From Azospirillum cavernae (GTDB taxonomy: Bacteria > Pseudomonadota > Alphaproteobacteria > Azospirillales > Azospirillaceae): DNA of 64,000 nt. This document shows, piece after piece, positions 36,127-44,881 of the stretch (position 1 is its first letter; every line of letters begins with the position of its first letter). A model generated the notes under the pieces. The model did no database searches. It was given only the letters and a program-made list of their open reading frames with translations, and had not been told where the DNA came from. A program made the position numbers and the translations under genes. The stretch spans positions 451,001-515,000 of the forward strand of contig NZ_QYUL01000001.1 in the NCBI RefSeq assembly GCF_003590795.1, given 5' to 3'.

Positions 36127-38265
36127 ATGCCCCCCATCACCGCCCGCACCGCCGTTTGGCCCGGCAAACCGCATCCGTTGGGGGCGACCTGGGACGGGTT
36201 CGGCGTCAATTTCGCGCTGTTTTCCGCCCACGCCGAGCGGGTGGAGCTGTGCCTGTTCGACAAGACCGGCCAGCGCGAGTTGGAGCGCGTGACCCTGCCC
36301 GAACACACCGACGAGGTTTGGCACGGCTATCTCCCCGACGCGCGGCCCGGCCAGCTTTACGGCTACCGCGTCCATGGCCCCTATGAGCCGGAGGAGGGGC
36401 ATCGCTTCAACCCGAACAAGCTGCTGCTGGATCCCTACGCCCGCGCGCTGTTCGGCGGCTTCAAATGGTCGGACGCGCATTACGGCTATCGGGTCGGCTC
36501 GACGCGCGAGGATTTGTCCTTTGACCGGCGCGACAACGCGCGCGGCATGCCGAAATGCCGGGTGGTGGACGGCGCCTTCACCTGGGGGCATGACCGCCCC
36601 CGCCCGGTCCCGTGGAACGACACGGTGCTGTACGAAACGCACCCGCGCGGCTTCACCATGCGGCACCCCGACGTGCCCAAGCAGTTGCGCGGCACCTTCG
36701 CCGGCATGTCCACCGCCAGCGTGATCGAGCATCTGAAGGCGCTGGGCATCACCTCCATCGAACTGCTGCCGATCCAGGCGATGGCCGACGAGCAGCATCT
36801 GGTGACGCGCGGGCTGACCAATTATTGGGGCTACAACAGCATCGGCTTTTTCGCGCCCGAACCGCGCTGCATGAGCACCGGCGTGCTGTCGGAGTTCAAG
36901 ACGATGGTCGCCCGCCTGCACGAGGCGGGGATCGAGGTGATCCTCGACGTCGTGTACAACCACACGGCGGAAGGCAACCATCTGGGGCCGACGCTGTCCT
37001 TCAAGGGCATCGACAATCTCAGCTATTACCGGCTGATGCCGGACAACCCGCGTTTTTACATCAACGACACCGGCACCGGGAACACGCTGAACTTCGCCCA
37101 CCCGCGCGTGGTGCAGATGGTGATGGATTCCCTGCGCTATTGGGTGACGGAGATGCATGTCGACGGCTTCCGCTTCGACCTCGCCACCGTTCTGGCGCGC
37201 GAACCTTACGGCTTCGATCCCGGTTCGGGCTTTCTCGACGCCGTGCGCCAGGATCCGGTGCTGGCCGACGTGAAGCTGATCGCCGAACCGTGGGACGTCG
37301 GCCCCGGCGGCTATCAGGTCGGCAATTTCCCACCGGGCTGGGCCGAATGGAACGACCGTTACCGCGACACCGTCCGCCGCTATTGGCGCGGCGACGACGG
37401 CATGTTGCCGGAACTGGCCGGGCGCATCGCCGGTTCGTCGGATCTGTTTGAAAAGCGCGGGCGGCGGCCCTGGTCGTCGGTGAACTTCATCACCGCGCAT
37501 GACGGCTTCACCCTGCATGATCTGGTGTCGTTCAACGACAAGCACAATTGGGCCAACGGCGAAGAGAACCGCGACGGCCATTCCGCCAACTGCTCCTGGA
37601 ATCACGGGGTGGAGGGCGAAACGGCGGACCCGGCGATCAACGCCTTGCGCGCCCGGCAAAAGCGCAATTTGCTGGCCACCCTGTTCCTGTCGCAAGGCAC
37701 GCCGATGATGCTGGCGGGCGACGAGATGAATCACAGCCAGGGCGGCAACAACAACGCCTATTGCCAGGACAACGAAACGACGTGGCTCGACTGGTCGCGC
37801 AAGGATCCCGGATTGCTGGCTTTCGTCCGCCGCCTGATCGCGCTGCGCAAGGCTCATCCGGTTCTGCGTCGCCCGGTCTTCCTGCATGGCAAGGACACCG
37901 CCGCCAACGGCCTGAAGGACATTGTTTGGTACAACAGCCATGGCGTGGAGAAGACCGCCGAGCATTGGCGCAACACGCAGGCGCGCTGCATCGCGCTGCT
38001 GCTGAACGGCCATGCCGGGCGCCATCTGGGCGTTGATGGGCAACCGCTGACCGATGGCGTGCTGCTGATCGTGCTGAACGCCCACGCCGAGGCGGTGGCC
38101 GTGACCCTGCCGGACGTGCCGGGCGGGCGGGGCTGGCGCTGCGCGCTCGACACCCGGCAAAAGGATGGGGCGGGGGAGGAGCGCATGCATCTGGCCGGAC
38201 GCCCAACTCTGGTCGATGGACGAAGCGTTCTGGTCTTCACGCTGGTCGAGCAGCCGGGGCTGTGA
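36127..38265 (+). CDS. glgX: Glycogen debranching enzyme
   Basis: Isoamylase-type GH13_11 enzyme that removes the short alpha-1,6 branches left by glycogen phosphorylase. N-terminal CBM48 domain (GATWDGFGVNFALFSAHAER) and barrel regions LDVVYNHTAEG, DGFRFDLATVL (nucleophile Asp), IAEPWDVG (acid Glu) and NFITAHDGFTLHD are all present. Full length at about 712 residues. AAGG precedes the ATG. It lies downstream of the HepT/MntA pair and upstream of a response regulator and malQ. Its end point gives malto-oligosaccharides, which malQ then rearranges. Confidence 0.95.
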   Translation: MPPITARTAVWPGKPHPLGATWDGFGVNFALFSAHAERVELCLFDKTGQRELERVTLPEHTDEVWHGYLPDARPGQLYGYRVHGPYEPEEGHRFNPNKLLLDPYARALFGGFKWSDAHYGYRVGSTREDLSFDRRDNARGMPKCRVVDGAFTWGHDRPRPVPWNDTVLYETHPRGFTMRHPDVPKQLRGTFAGMSTASVIEHLKALGITSIELLPIQAMADEQHLVTRGLTNYWGYNSIGFFAPEPRCMSTGVLSEFKTMVARLHEAGIEVILDVVYNHTAEGNHLGPTLSFKGIDNLSYYRLMPDNPRFYINDTGTGNTLNFAHPRVVQMVMDSLRYWVTEMHVDGFRFDLATVLAREPYGFDPGSGFLDAVRQDPVLADVKLIAEPWDVGPGGYQVGNFPPGWAEWNDRYRDTVRRYWRGDDGMLPELAGRIAGSSDLFEKRGRRPWSSVNFITAHDGFTLHDLVSFNDKHNWANGEENRDGHSANCSWNHGVEGETADPAINALRARQKRNLLATLFLSQGTPMMLAGDEMNHSQGGNNNAYCQDNETTWLDWSRKDPGLLAFVRRLIALRKAHPVLRRPVFLHGKDTAANGLKDIVWYNSHGVEKTAEHWRNTQARCIALLLNGHAGRHLGVDGQPLTDGVLLIVLNAHAEAVAVTLPDVPGGRGWRCALDTRQKDGAGEERMHLAGRPTLVDGRSVLVFTLVEQPGL

Positions 38266-38382
38266 CGACAACCCGTCGCATGCGCCGCTTTGACCACTGG
38301 TGTTTGTTGGGGGAACGTTGTAACCGCAGCGGGTGAGACCAAACCATGCTAAGGTCGCAAAGCTTGTGACGCTTCGGGTAGG

Positions 38383-39459
38383 ATGATGCCGGATTACGAT
38401 TTCTCCCAGGTTGACGCCGCGATCATCGACCCGCAGGTCAACACCGCGCGGGTGTTCCGCGACGTGTTGGGGCGCATGAGCTTTCGCCGGATCGAACTGT
38501 TCGATTCGGTCAAGAGCGCCGTTGGCCTGCTGAGCGCGGGAACCCCCGACCTCATTCTGGTGGACGCCGATGGCGATGTGGACGAGGCGTTCCGCTTCGT
38601 CCGCGCCTTGCGCAACGAACCCAATGTTCCCAACAGCTTCACCGGCCTGATCGTCACCACCTGGGCGCCGACCCCAGCGCTGCTGGCCCGCGTCGCCAAC
38701 GCCGGGGCGGATGATCTGTTGTTGAAGCCGGTCTCGCCCAAACAGGTGAAGGACCGCATCATCAGCCTGATCGAAGGGCGCAAGGGCTTCGTCGTCACCG
38801 CCGACTACACCGGCCCCGACCGCCGCAAGGCCCCGCGCGAAGGAACCCAGGTGCCGGTGCTCGACGCGCCCAACACCCTGCGCCTGAAGGCGTCCGGGCA
38901 ATGGGCGCAGGCGACCGTGCGCGGGCTGATGGCCGAGGCCAACGGCTTCGTCACCACGCAAAAGCGCATGCGTGGCTCCATCCAGGTGGCGTTCCTCGCC
39001 GAATTCGCCATGCCCGGCCTGTCCCGCTCGACGCCGGAACGCTCCGCGCTCGACCATATCGGGCGGATTGGCGGCTTCATCGACGATCTGCTGCGCCGCT
39101 TGCCCGATGGCGGCGACCTCGCCCACATCGAAACGGTCGCCAAATCGGTCAAGCGTCTGGCGGAGAAGCTGCGCGGCCAGGCCGATCAAGGGACCGTTGA
39201 GGCCGACGACGTCGCGCAATTGCAAACCATGGCGCGGGCGCTGATGCAGGGGGTCGATCCCGACCGCTCGTTGACCGACATGACGCGCGAAGTGACCGCC
39301 GCCGTCACCGGCTACCGCGCCCGGTTGGAACAGATGGCCCAGGCCAAGGCCGCCGCCGCCGCGACCGCTGCCGCCAGCGCCGCCGGGGCGACGGAAAATC
39401 CGGCGACCGCCGCGCCACCGGCGGGAACCACGACGACAGCCTCCGCGCCGGGGCCGTAA
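38383..39459 (+). CDS. Response regulator with receiver domain and helical C-terminus
   Basis: Receiver domain at residues about 8-130: phosphoacceptor Asp61 in LILVDADGD, Thr in VTTWAP, and Lys in LLLKPVSPKQ. The acidic-pocket segment IIDPQVNTAR lies at the start. A GPDRRK motif follows, which often marks alphaproteobacterial receivers. The remaining 200 residues are helical, ending in a long alanine/threonine-rich low-complexity tail. There is no DNA-binding or enzymatic output domain that I can see. Its place between glgX and malQ suggests it controls or reports on carbon storage, but that is inference. No histidine kinase lies nearby. Confidence 0.8.
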   Translation: MMPDYDFSQVDAAIIDPQVNTARVFRDVLGRMSFRRIELFDSVKSAVGLLSAGTPDLILVDADGDVDEAFRFVRALRNEPNVPNSFTGLIVTTWAPTPALLARVANAGADDLLLKPVSPKQVKDRIISLIEGRKGFVVTADYTGPDRRKAPREGTQVPVLDAPNTLRLKASGQWAQATVRGLMAEANGFVTTQKRMRGSIQVAFLAEFAMPGLSRSTPERSALDHIGRIGGFIDDLLRRLPDGGDLAHIETVAKSVKRLAEKLRGQADQGTVEADDVAQLQTMARALMQGVDPDRSLTDMTREVTAAVTGYRARLEQMAQAKAAAAATAAASAAGATENPATAAPPAGTTTTASAPGP

Positions 39460-39618
39460 CGCGCCATCGGCTGATTTGTGTGCGCCTGCAACACGCTTGG
39501 GCTGGACGGCGTGACCGGCTCGGGTGATCCTTGATGGGTGGCGGGCGTTGTGTCGGCGTGGCTTTCGCGCCGCGCTTCCGTCCGTCGCACGCGTCCGAAC
39601 ATATGGCGGGGAAACTGG

Positions 39619-41838
39619 ATGAGCGCTCTCGACCGGCTGGCCGATTTCGTCGGGATTGAAACCTTCTACCACGATATTTGGGGCAACCGGCGCGAGACAT
39701 CGGCGGCGACCAAACGGGCGCTGGCCGGGGCCATGGGGCTTCCCGCCGCCAGCGACGCCGAAGCGGAAGCCTCGTTGCGCGATGTCGAACAGCGCGCGTG
39801 GCGCCGTCTGTTGCCGCCGGTGCGCGTGGCGCGGGACGGGCAGGGGATTGAACTGCCGCTGTCCCTGCCGGTCGGTCTGGACGCCGCCGCCCTGTCCTGG
39901 GTTCTAGAGATCGAGGGCAGTGACGCTCCCCACACCGGCGGCCAGACGGTCGGCAGCTTGCCGCGTTCGGAAACCGCCACGCTGGACGGGCAGGGGTTCG
40001 AGCGGCGCATCCTGCCCCCCGATGTCTTCGCCGGGGCGCCGCAGGGCTATCACCGGCTGAGCGTGACCGTGCGCCCGACCGACGGCGGGGCGGAATTGAC
40101 CGGCGAAACCCGGTTGATCGTCGCCCCGGCCCGTTGCCTGACGGTGGAGGAGGTGATCCCGTCGGGCCGCAGTTGGGGGATCGGGCTGCAACTCTACGCG
40201 CTTAAGTGTGAAAAAGACTGGGGCTTGGGCGATTTCGGCGGGCTTGGCCTGTTCGCCGAAACGGCGGGCGCGCTGGGCGCCGGGCTGGTCGGGCTGAATC
40301 CGCTGCACGCGCTTTATCCCGCCGACCCGCACCACATCGCGCCCTATTCGCCGTCCAGCCGCAGCTTTCTCAACATCCTCTACATCGACGTGAACGGCGT
40401 GCCCGAACTGGCGCTGACGCCAGCGGCGCAAAGCCGCATCGCCTCGCCCGACTTTCAGGAGGCTGTGACCGCCGCCCGCGCCGCCGAATTGGTGGACTAT
40501 CCGGCGGTGTCGGCGCTGAAGCTGCCGCTGCTGGAAACGCTCCACGCGACCTTCCAGGCGCTTCCCGCCGATCACCCGCGCAAAATCGCTTTCGCCGCCT
40601 TCCGTCACGAGATGGGGGCCGCCTTGCAACGCCACGCGCTGTTCGAGGCGCTGCACGAGCATTTCTACCGGCAGGACCCTGCGCTGTGGCTGTGGCGGGC
40701 GTGGCCAGCGGCCTACCAGACCCCCGACAGCCCGGAGGTTCAGGCCTTCGCCGAGACCCACGCCGAGCGCGTCGGCTTCTACGCCTATCTGCAATGGGAG
40801 GCCGATCGCCAGTTGGGCGAGGCCGCCGCGCGCGGGCGGGCCGCCGGGCTGGGGTTGGGCTTCTACCGCGACCTTGCCGTGGCGGCGCACCCTGGCGGGG
40901 CGGCGGCTTGGGGCGACGCGGGGATTTTGGTCCAGGGGGCCAACGTCGGCGCGCCGCCCGACCAGTTCAATCTGAAGGGCCAGAATTGGGGCCTGTCGCC
41001 GCTGTCGCCCTTGGGGCTGCGCGAGGCGGCCTATCAACCCTTCGTCGAGCTGCTGCGCGCCAACATGCGCCACGCCGGGGCCTTGCGCATCGACCATGTG
41101 ATGGCCTTGCAGCATTTGTTCTGGATCCCGGAGGATGGCAGCGACGGCGCCTATGTGATGTACCCGCTCGACGATCTGCTGGGCATCGTGGCGTTGGAAA
41201 GCCGTCGCAACCATTGCGTGGTGATCGGCGAGGATCTTGGCACGGTGCCCGACGGCTTCCGTCCAGCGCTGGAACGGACGGGCGTGCTGAGCTACCGCGT
41301 CTTGTATTTCGAGCGCAACGCCGACGGCGGGTTCAAGCCCCCCAGCGATTACCCGGTCAACGCCATGGCCACTGTCAGCACCCATGATCTGGCGACCTTC
41401 AAGGGCTTCTGGACCGGGCGGGATCTGGAATGGCGGCAAAAGCTGGACCTCTACCCCAACCCGGAAAGCCGCGACAAGGACGGCTGGGATCGCGGCGTGG
41501 ACCGCTGGCGGCTGCTGCAAGCCCTGTCAGGGCAGGGGCTGCGCCCGGCCAGCTACCCCAGCGACGAGGGCAGCCAGCCCTACCGCCCGGAGCTTGCCGC
41601 CGCCCTGCACGGCTATCTGGTCCGCACGCCCTCCCGCATCGTCATGGTGCAGATCGAAGACATGCTGGGCGAGGTCGAGCAGCCGAACCTGCCGGGAACC
41701 GTCGATCAGCACCCGAACTGGCGCCGCCGCCTGTCCCACCCGGTCGAGGCGTTGGCGGGCCTTTCTGACGCGCGACAAATTGTCGCACCCTTGCGAGACG
41801 CTCTCACTGGTCAGACCGGCGCAAGCGTCGCTAAATGA
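39619..41838 (+). CDS. malQ: 4-alpha-glucanotransferase (amylomaltase)
   Basis: GH77 enzyme that disproportionates malto-oligosaccharides. About 739 residues. A long N-terminal domain (FVGIETFYHDIWGNRRETSA) is followed by the catalytic barrel with SWGIGLQLYALKCEKDWGLG, GLNPLHALYP, nucleophile Asp492 in LRIDHVMAL, acid/base Glu in VIGEDLGTVPDGF, and STHDLATFKGFW. The ATG at 39619 has GGCGGGG upstream; the frame continues further left but matches no family sequence. It closes the glycogen cluster and works with glgX products. Some bacteria use this enzyme in trehalose or maltose metabolism. Confidence 0.93.
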   Translation: MSALDRLADFVGIETFYHDIWGNRRETSAATKRALAGAMGLPAASDAEAEASLRDVEQRAWRRLLPPVRVARDGQGIELPLSLPVGLDAAALSWVLEIEGSDAPHTGGQTVGSLPRSETATLDGQGFERRILPPDVFAGAPQGYHRLSVTVRPTDGGAELTGETRLIVAPARCLTVEEVIPSGRSWGIGLQLYALKCEKDWGLGDFGGLGLFAETAGALGAGLVGLNPLHALYPADPHHIAPYSPSSRSFLNILYIDVNGVPELALTPAAQSRIASPDFQEAVTAARAAELVDYPAVSALKLPLLETLHATFQALPADHPRKIAFAAFRHEMGAALQRHALFEALHEHFYRQDPALWLWRAWPAAYQTPDSPEVQAFAETHAERVGFYAYLQWEADRQLGEAAARGRAAGLGLGFYRDLAVAAHPGGAAAWGDAGILVQGANVGAPPDQFNLKGQNWGLSPLSPLGLREAAYQPFVELLRANMRHAGALRIDHVMALQHLFWIPEDGSDGAYVMYPLDDLLGIVALESRRNHCVVIGEDLGTVPDGFRPALERTGVLSYRVLYFERNADGGFKPPSDYPVNAMATVSTHDLATFKGFWTGRDLEWRQKLDLYPNPESRDKDGWDRGVDRWRLLQALSGQGLRPASYPSDEGSQPYRPELAAALHGYLVRTPSRIVMVQIEDMLGEVEQPNLPGTVDQHPNWRRRLSHPVEALAGLSDARQIVAPLRDALTGQTGASVAK

Positions 41839-41940
41839 GCGTCAAGGGCGGACTGATCTGAATTACGCCGTTGTTTCAAGCACTTGCGACGCATTCGCAA
41901 CATTGTTTGGCCAACGAGCAAACCGAATGGAGAGTTTGGC

Positions 41941-42417
41941 ATGAAGGGTGATCCCACCATCATCAAGCACCTGAACACGGTGCTGACGAACGAGCTGACC
42001 GCGATCAACCAGTATTTTCTGCACGCACGCATGCTGAAGAACTGGGGCCTGCTGCGTCTGGCCGACAAGGTCTACAAGGAATCGATCGAGGAGATGCGCC
42101 ACGCCGACAAGCTGGTCGAACGCATCCTGTTCCTGGAGGGCCTCCCCAACCTTCAGGACCTGCACAAGCTGAAGATCGGCGAAGAGGTGCCGGAGATGTT
42201 CATCGCCGATTTGGCCATTGAACTGCACAACCGCGCCATCCTCCAGGCCGGCATCACCGACTGCGAGAGCCTGAAGGACTTCCAGAGCCGCGAGATCTTC
42301 GTGGAAATCCTGGACGACACCGAAGAGCACATCGACTGGCTGGAAACCCAGCTCGACCTGATCCAGCGCGTCGGCCTGAGCGGCTACCAGCAGCAGCACA
42401 TGCACAGCGCAAGCTGA
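41941..42417 (+). CDS. bfr: Bacterioferritin
   Basis: Iron-storage and ferroxidase protein forming 24-subunit shells. All expected residues are present: Glu18 ([11 protein letters not shown]), Glu51 and His54 flanking haem-ligand Met52 ([11 protein letters not shown]), and Glu/His ligands in [10 protein letters not shown] and DDTEEHIDW. Length of 158 residues is standard. The ATG at 41941 follows GGAGAG. No iron-regulated box could be identified with confidence in the 100 bases upstream. A clear terminator follows. Confidence 0.95.
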   Translation: MKGDPTIIKHLNTVLTNELTAINQYFLHARMLKNWGLLRLADKVYKESIEEMRHADKLVERILFLEGLPNLQDLHKLKIGEEVPEMFIADLAIELHNRAILQAGITDCESLKDFQSREIFVEILDDTEEHIDWLETQLDLIQRVGLSGYQQQHMHSAS

Positions 42418-42443
42418 GCCAAACCCACGCGGCAACGCGCGGC

Positions 42444-42479
42444 ATGGCCGACGTCTCCCCGACGTCGGCCATTTTTTTG
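42444..42479 (+). terminator. Rho-independent terminator after bfr
   Basis: A 12-bp perfect stem (ATGGCCGACGTC / GACGTCGGCCAT) with a 5-base loop is followed by a run of seven T and a further T-rich stretch. Confidence 0.93.
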
Positions 42480-42587
42480 TCTTTTTTCCGAGGCTAACGA
42501 GAAAAAACGCTAGGCAAGGCAAAACCCCACTGCTATAAGCCCCCCCACACCACGGGGAACGGCGAACGAGCCGCCCCGGTGACGGTC

Positions 42588-42661
42588 TGGGGGATCGTCT
42601 AGCGGTAGGACAGCGGACTCTGACTCCGCCAGCCTAGGTTCGAATCCTAGTCCCCCAACCA
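42588..42661 (+). tRNA. tRNA-Gln (anticodon CTG)
   Basis: A 74-base cloverleaf with the 3' CCA encoded. The acceptor stem TGGGGGA pairs with TCCCCCA. The anticodon stem GCGGA/TCCGC encloses the loop CTCTGAC, with anticodon CTG. The T-arm has GGTTCGAATCC. The discriminator base is A. It lies directly before an integrase remnant, as expected for an island integration site at a tRNA 3' end. Confidence 0.95.
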
Positions 42662-42710
42662 ACCTTTTCCCTTTGAAAATCAAAGAGTTGGCCGAGGCCC
42701 CCAGCAGGGG

Positions 42711-42973
42711 CTACTTGGCGGTTTTACAGTTTGCGGCGTCTGGTTTTACAGTCGTCTGTTCGCTGTTCACCCCCTCCAGCTTGGCGATGGCCGAGCGGGC
42801 GCGGCGCTTCTGGTCGGCCGACTGGGTGTAGCGGGCGACCATCGCCTCGGTCTTGTGGCCGGTGATCGACATGATGTCGCGGGTGTCGCAGCCGGCATCG
42901 GCCAGCGCCGTGGCGGCGGTGTGGCGCAGGCCATGGAAGGTGAGGCTCTTGCCGATCTTCCCGCTCATCTCTA
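42711..42973 (-). pseudogene. Tyrosine integrase, C-terminal remnant
   Basis: C-terminal catalytic part of a phage-type integrase: SLTFHGLRHTAATALADAGC holds the His-x-x-Arg motif, followed by ITGHKTEAMVARYTQ with the second His and the nucleophile Tyr. The first Arg and the whole N-terminal arm and core-binding domain are missing. Reading continues as an open frame to an ATG at 43025, but those last 17 or so codons are inside the neighbouring IS630-type sequence, beginning at a TA dinucleotide (42972-42973). It is too short to act. Next to tRNA-Gln, it marks an old site-specific integration. Confidence 0.85.
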
Positions 42974-43638
42974 GAGCATCGCGCGTGAAATCTGAATCGA
43001 AGGCTTGCGTTTGTTTTTTCGCCATGATTCACGGTAGTTGGAGGTGAAATATGGGTCAGAGCTATTCGTCGGATCTTCGTGTTCGGATTTACGGTGAGAT
43101 CGAGCAAGGCGGGTCACGCCTGGCAGCGGCGCGTCGGTTTGACCTGAGCGCCAGCACGAGCATCCGCCTTGCCCAGCGGATGGCGACGACGGGATCGCTG
43201 GAACCAGCGCGGCAAGGACGTCCGCCGGGAGGCGGCAAACTGGCTCCGCACGCCGCGCTTCTGATCGGTTGGGTGGAGGCTCAGGGCGACATCACCATGC
43301 CGGAACTGGCGGCCAAGCTGAAAGCCGAGCGCGGGGTCACGGCTCACCCCGCCTCGCTGTCGCGCTTCCTGATCGCCAGCGGCTTCACCGTCAAAAAAAA
43401 CAGTGCTGGCGACCGAAGCCGGTCGCGCTGATGTCGCTGATGACCGTCGGACGTGGCGAAGCCACCGCCAGCCCCGGATGCGCGAGGAACCGGATCGGTT
43501 GGTGTTCCTCGACGAAACCGCCACCACCACCAAGATGACCCGGCTGCGCGGGCGAGCCAAGCGCGGCCAGCGGTTCAAGGCCAAAGCGCCATTCGGCCAT
43601 TGGGGAACCCAGACTTTCATCGCCGCCTTGCGTTGCGA
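42974..43638 (+). mobile_element. IS630-family element, left part only
   Basis: The left end is placed just after a TA at 42972-42973, the usual target of IS630/Tc1 elements, where the integrase homology stops. The right end is missing: the element is cut inside its transposase by the IS3 element. The left end sequence begins gagcatcgcgcgtgaaatct. The missing right end prevents checking of the inverted repeat. Confidence 0.7.
43051..43638 (+). pseudogene. IS630-family transposase, frameshifted and truncated
   Basis: The first frame encodes MGQSYSSDLRVRIYGEIEQG, with helix-turn-helix and Lys/Arg-rich linker, up to ASGFTVKKNS at a run of eight A (43393-43400). The family sequence resumes one frame over as TVLATEAGRADVADDRRTWR, then VFLDETATTTKMTRLRGRAK with the first catalytic Asp, and HWGTQTFIAALRCDG. 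It stops there because the IS3 element begins. The remaining DDE residues are lost. The A8 run could be a slippage site or a damaging mutation, but the missing C-terminal third makes the product dead either way. Confidence 0.85.
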
Positions 43639-43669
43639 TGGAGTTGCCCTGGAAAAGTGGAGAGCCTTT
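43639..43669 (+). repeat. IS3 element left terminal inverted repeat
   Basis: 31 bases matching the reverse complement of the right end without mismatch; the first mismatch is just outside and just inside. Confidence 0.95.
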
Positions 43670-43699
43670 TGAGACAACAAGGCGGATCAGGAGGCCTCC

Positions 43700-43990
43700 A
43701 TCAGCACACCCAAACAGCGGAAAGTTACGGAAGAGTTCAAGCGTGAAGCGGTGCGGCTGACCGAGACGAGCGGTCGGACTGTGGCGCAGGTCGCCAGTGA
43801 TCTGGGGATCGGCAAATCGACGCTGACGCGGTGGAAAACCCAATTCAAAGAAGCCGATATTCTGTCTGGTCCTCACGACGACGTGCAAAAGGAACTGACG
43901 CGACTTCGGCTTGAAAATAAAATTCTCCGTCAGGAACGAGATCTCTTAAAAAACGCGGCGGCCTTCTTCGCCAAGGAAACAAGTCGATGA
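43700..43990 (+). CDS. IS3-family OrfA
   Basis: Helix-turn-helix DNA-binding part of the transposase: STPKQRKVTEEFKREAVRLT, then QVASDLGIGKSTLTRWKTQF and a leucine-zipper-like end (LTRLRLENKILRQERDLLKN). No in-frame ATG exists before the homology starts; an ATC at 43700 sits five bases after a perfect AGGAGG (43689-43694) and gives the family N-terminus. A GTG at 43751 is the first standard start, but it would cut the helix-turn-helix. So either ATC is a weak natural start or an ATG has mutated. The stop overlaps the orfB ATG (ATGA). Confidence 0.85.
   Translation: MSTPKQRKVTEEFKREAVRLTETSGRTVAQVASDLGIGKSTLTRWKTQFKEADILSGPHDDVQKELTRLRLENKILRQERDLLKNAAAFFAKETSR
43948..43954 (+). promoter_or_regulatory. 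Programmed -1 frameshift heptamer A-AAA-AAC
   Basis: Slippery site in the correct X-XXY-YYZ phase for orfA (tta aaa aac). After a -1 slip the frame is open into orfB without a stop, allowing an OrfAB fusion transposase, as in other IS3 elements. Confidence 0.8.
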
Positions 43991-44841
43991 TTTATGAAGC
44001 CATCGACGCGAAGAAGGCTGAAACACCCGTCCATCGCGGTTGCCGTCTTTTTGGGGTGAGCATGAGCGGATATTATGCCTGGAAACGTCGCCAGCCCAGT
44101 CGTCGTCAATACGACGACATGATTTTGCTCGCTCATGTCCGAAACCATTTTGCTCTATCGCATGAAACCTACGGATCCCCCCGAATGCATGCTGAGTTGA
44201 AGGCTGACGGTGTGAGCGGCGGTCACCATCGGATCGCCCGCCTGATGCGGGACAACGGCATGAAAGCGCTGCAAAAAAGACGATACAAGAAGACGACCGA
44301 CAGCGACCATGGGGGCCCGGTCGCGCCGAATGTTCTGGATCAGGATTTCAGCGCCGACGCGCCGAACCAAAAATGGGGAGCCGACATCTCCTACATTTGG
44401 ACGGTCGAAGGCTGGCTGTATCTCGCCATCGTGGTGGATCTGCATTCCCGCCGAATCATCGGTTGGGCCACGAGCGACCGAATGAAGAAAGATTTGGCGA
44501 TGAGAGCGCTGCGAAGAGCCATCGCTTTGCGCAGTCCCCCGAAGGACGCTATCCATCACTCGGATCGTGGAAGCCAATATTGCTCAGCAGATTATAAGAA
44601 AATACTGAAAGATGGCGGCTTTGTCCTATCAATGAGCGGAAAGGGGAATTGCTACGACAACGCCATGGTTGAAACGGTGTTCAAGACGCTGAAGGCTGAA
44701 CTTATCTGGAGAACAATTTTTCTTTCCAGATCAGCGGCCAAAATCGCCATTGGACGCTGCATCGACGGGTTCTATAATCCTGTGCGGCGACATTCGGCGC
44801 TCAGTTACAAAAGCCCATGCGATTTCGAGGCTGCGGCATAG
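43987..44841 (+). CDS. IS3-family OrfB transposase (rve/DDE domain)
   Basis: Integrase-core transposase of 284 residues. An N-terminal HTH_21-like part (YGSPRMHAELKADG) precedes the DDE catalytic residues: Asp in WGADISYIWT, Asp in HHSDRGSQYCS and Glu in NCYDNAMVETVFKTLKAEL. It ends ALSYKSPCDFE. The frame is intact, so the element may still be active. Reached by -1 frameshift from orfA or by its own overlapping ATG. Confidence 0.93.
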   Translation: MIYEAIDAKKAETPVHRGCRLFGVSMSGYYAWKRRQPSRRQYDDMILLAHVRNHFALSHETYGSPRMHAELKADGVSGGHHRIARLMRDNGMKALQKRRYKKTTDSDHGGPVAPNVLDQDFSADAPNQKWGADISYIWTVEGWLYLAIVVDLHSRRIIGWATSDRMKKDLAMRALRRAIALRSPPKDAIHHSDRGSQYCSADYKKILKDGGFVLSMSGKGNCYDNAMVETVFKTLKAELIWRTIFLSRSAAKIAIGRCIDGFYNPVRRHSALSYKSPCDFEAAA

Positions 44842-44850
44842 CCCAAAGCC

Positions 44851-44881
44851 AAAGGCTCTCCACTTTTCCAGGGCAACTCCA
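44851..44881 (-). repeat. IS3 element right terminal inverted repeat
   Basis: 31 bases, perfect reverse complement of 43639-43669; ends in CA as usual for the family. Confidence 0.95.

Larger units (their letters stand above)
43639..44881 (+). mobile_element. Complete IS3-family insertion sequence (1,243 bp)
   Basis: Bounded by 31-bp perfect terminal inverted repeats (left from TGGAGTTGCCCTGG, right ending CCAGGGCAACTCCA). Carries orfA and orfB with a -1 frameshift signal. The three bases outside each end (cga and ggc) differ, so no target duplication is present. The left flank is IS630-type transposase and the right flank is a dctA-type gene, so the ends no longer join the halves of one target. 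That points to an IS-mediated deletion or recombination after insertion. Confidence 0.93.

Noticed and set aside
36013..39672. 1,219-residue open frame on the - strand across glgX and the regulator gene
   Set aside because: Antisense shadow of two well-recognised genes, with low-complexity composition.
42641..42661. Attachment-site core at the tRNA-Gln 3' end with a second copy
   Set aside because: No second copy of the tRNA 3' end was found in the window, so island borders cannot be set.
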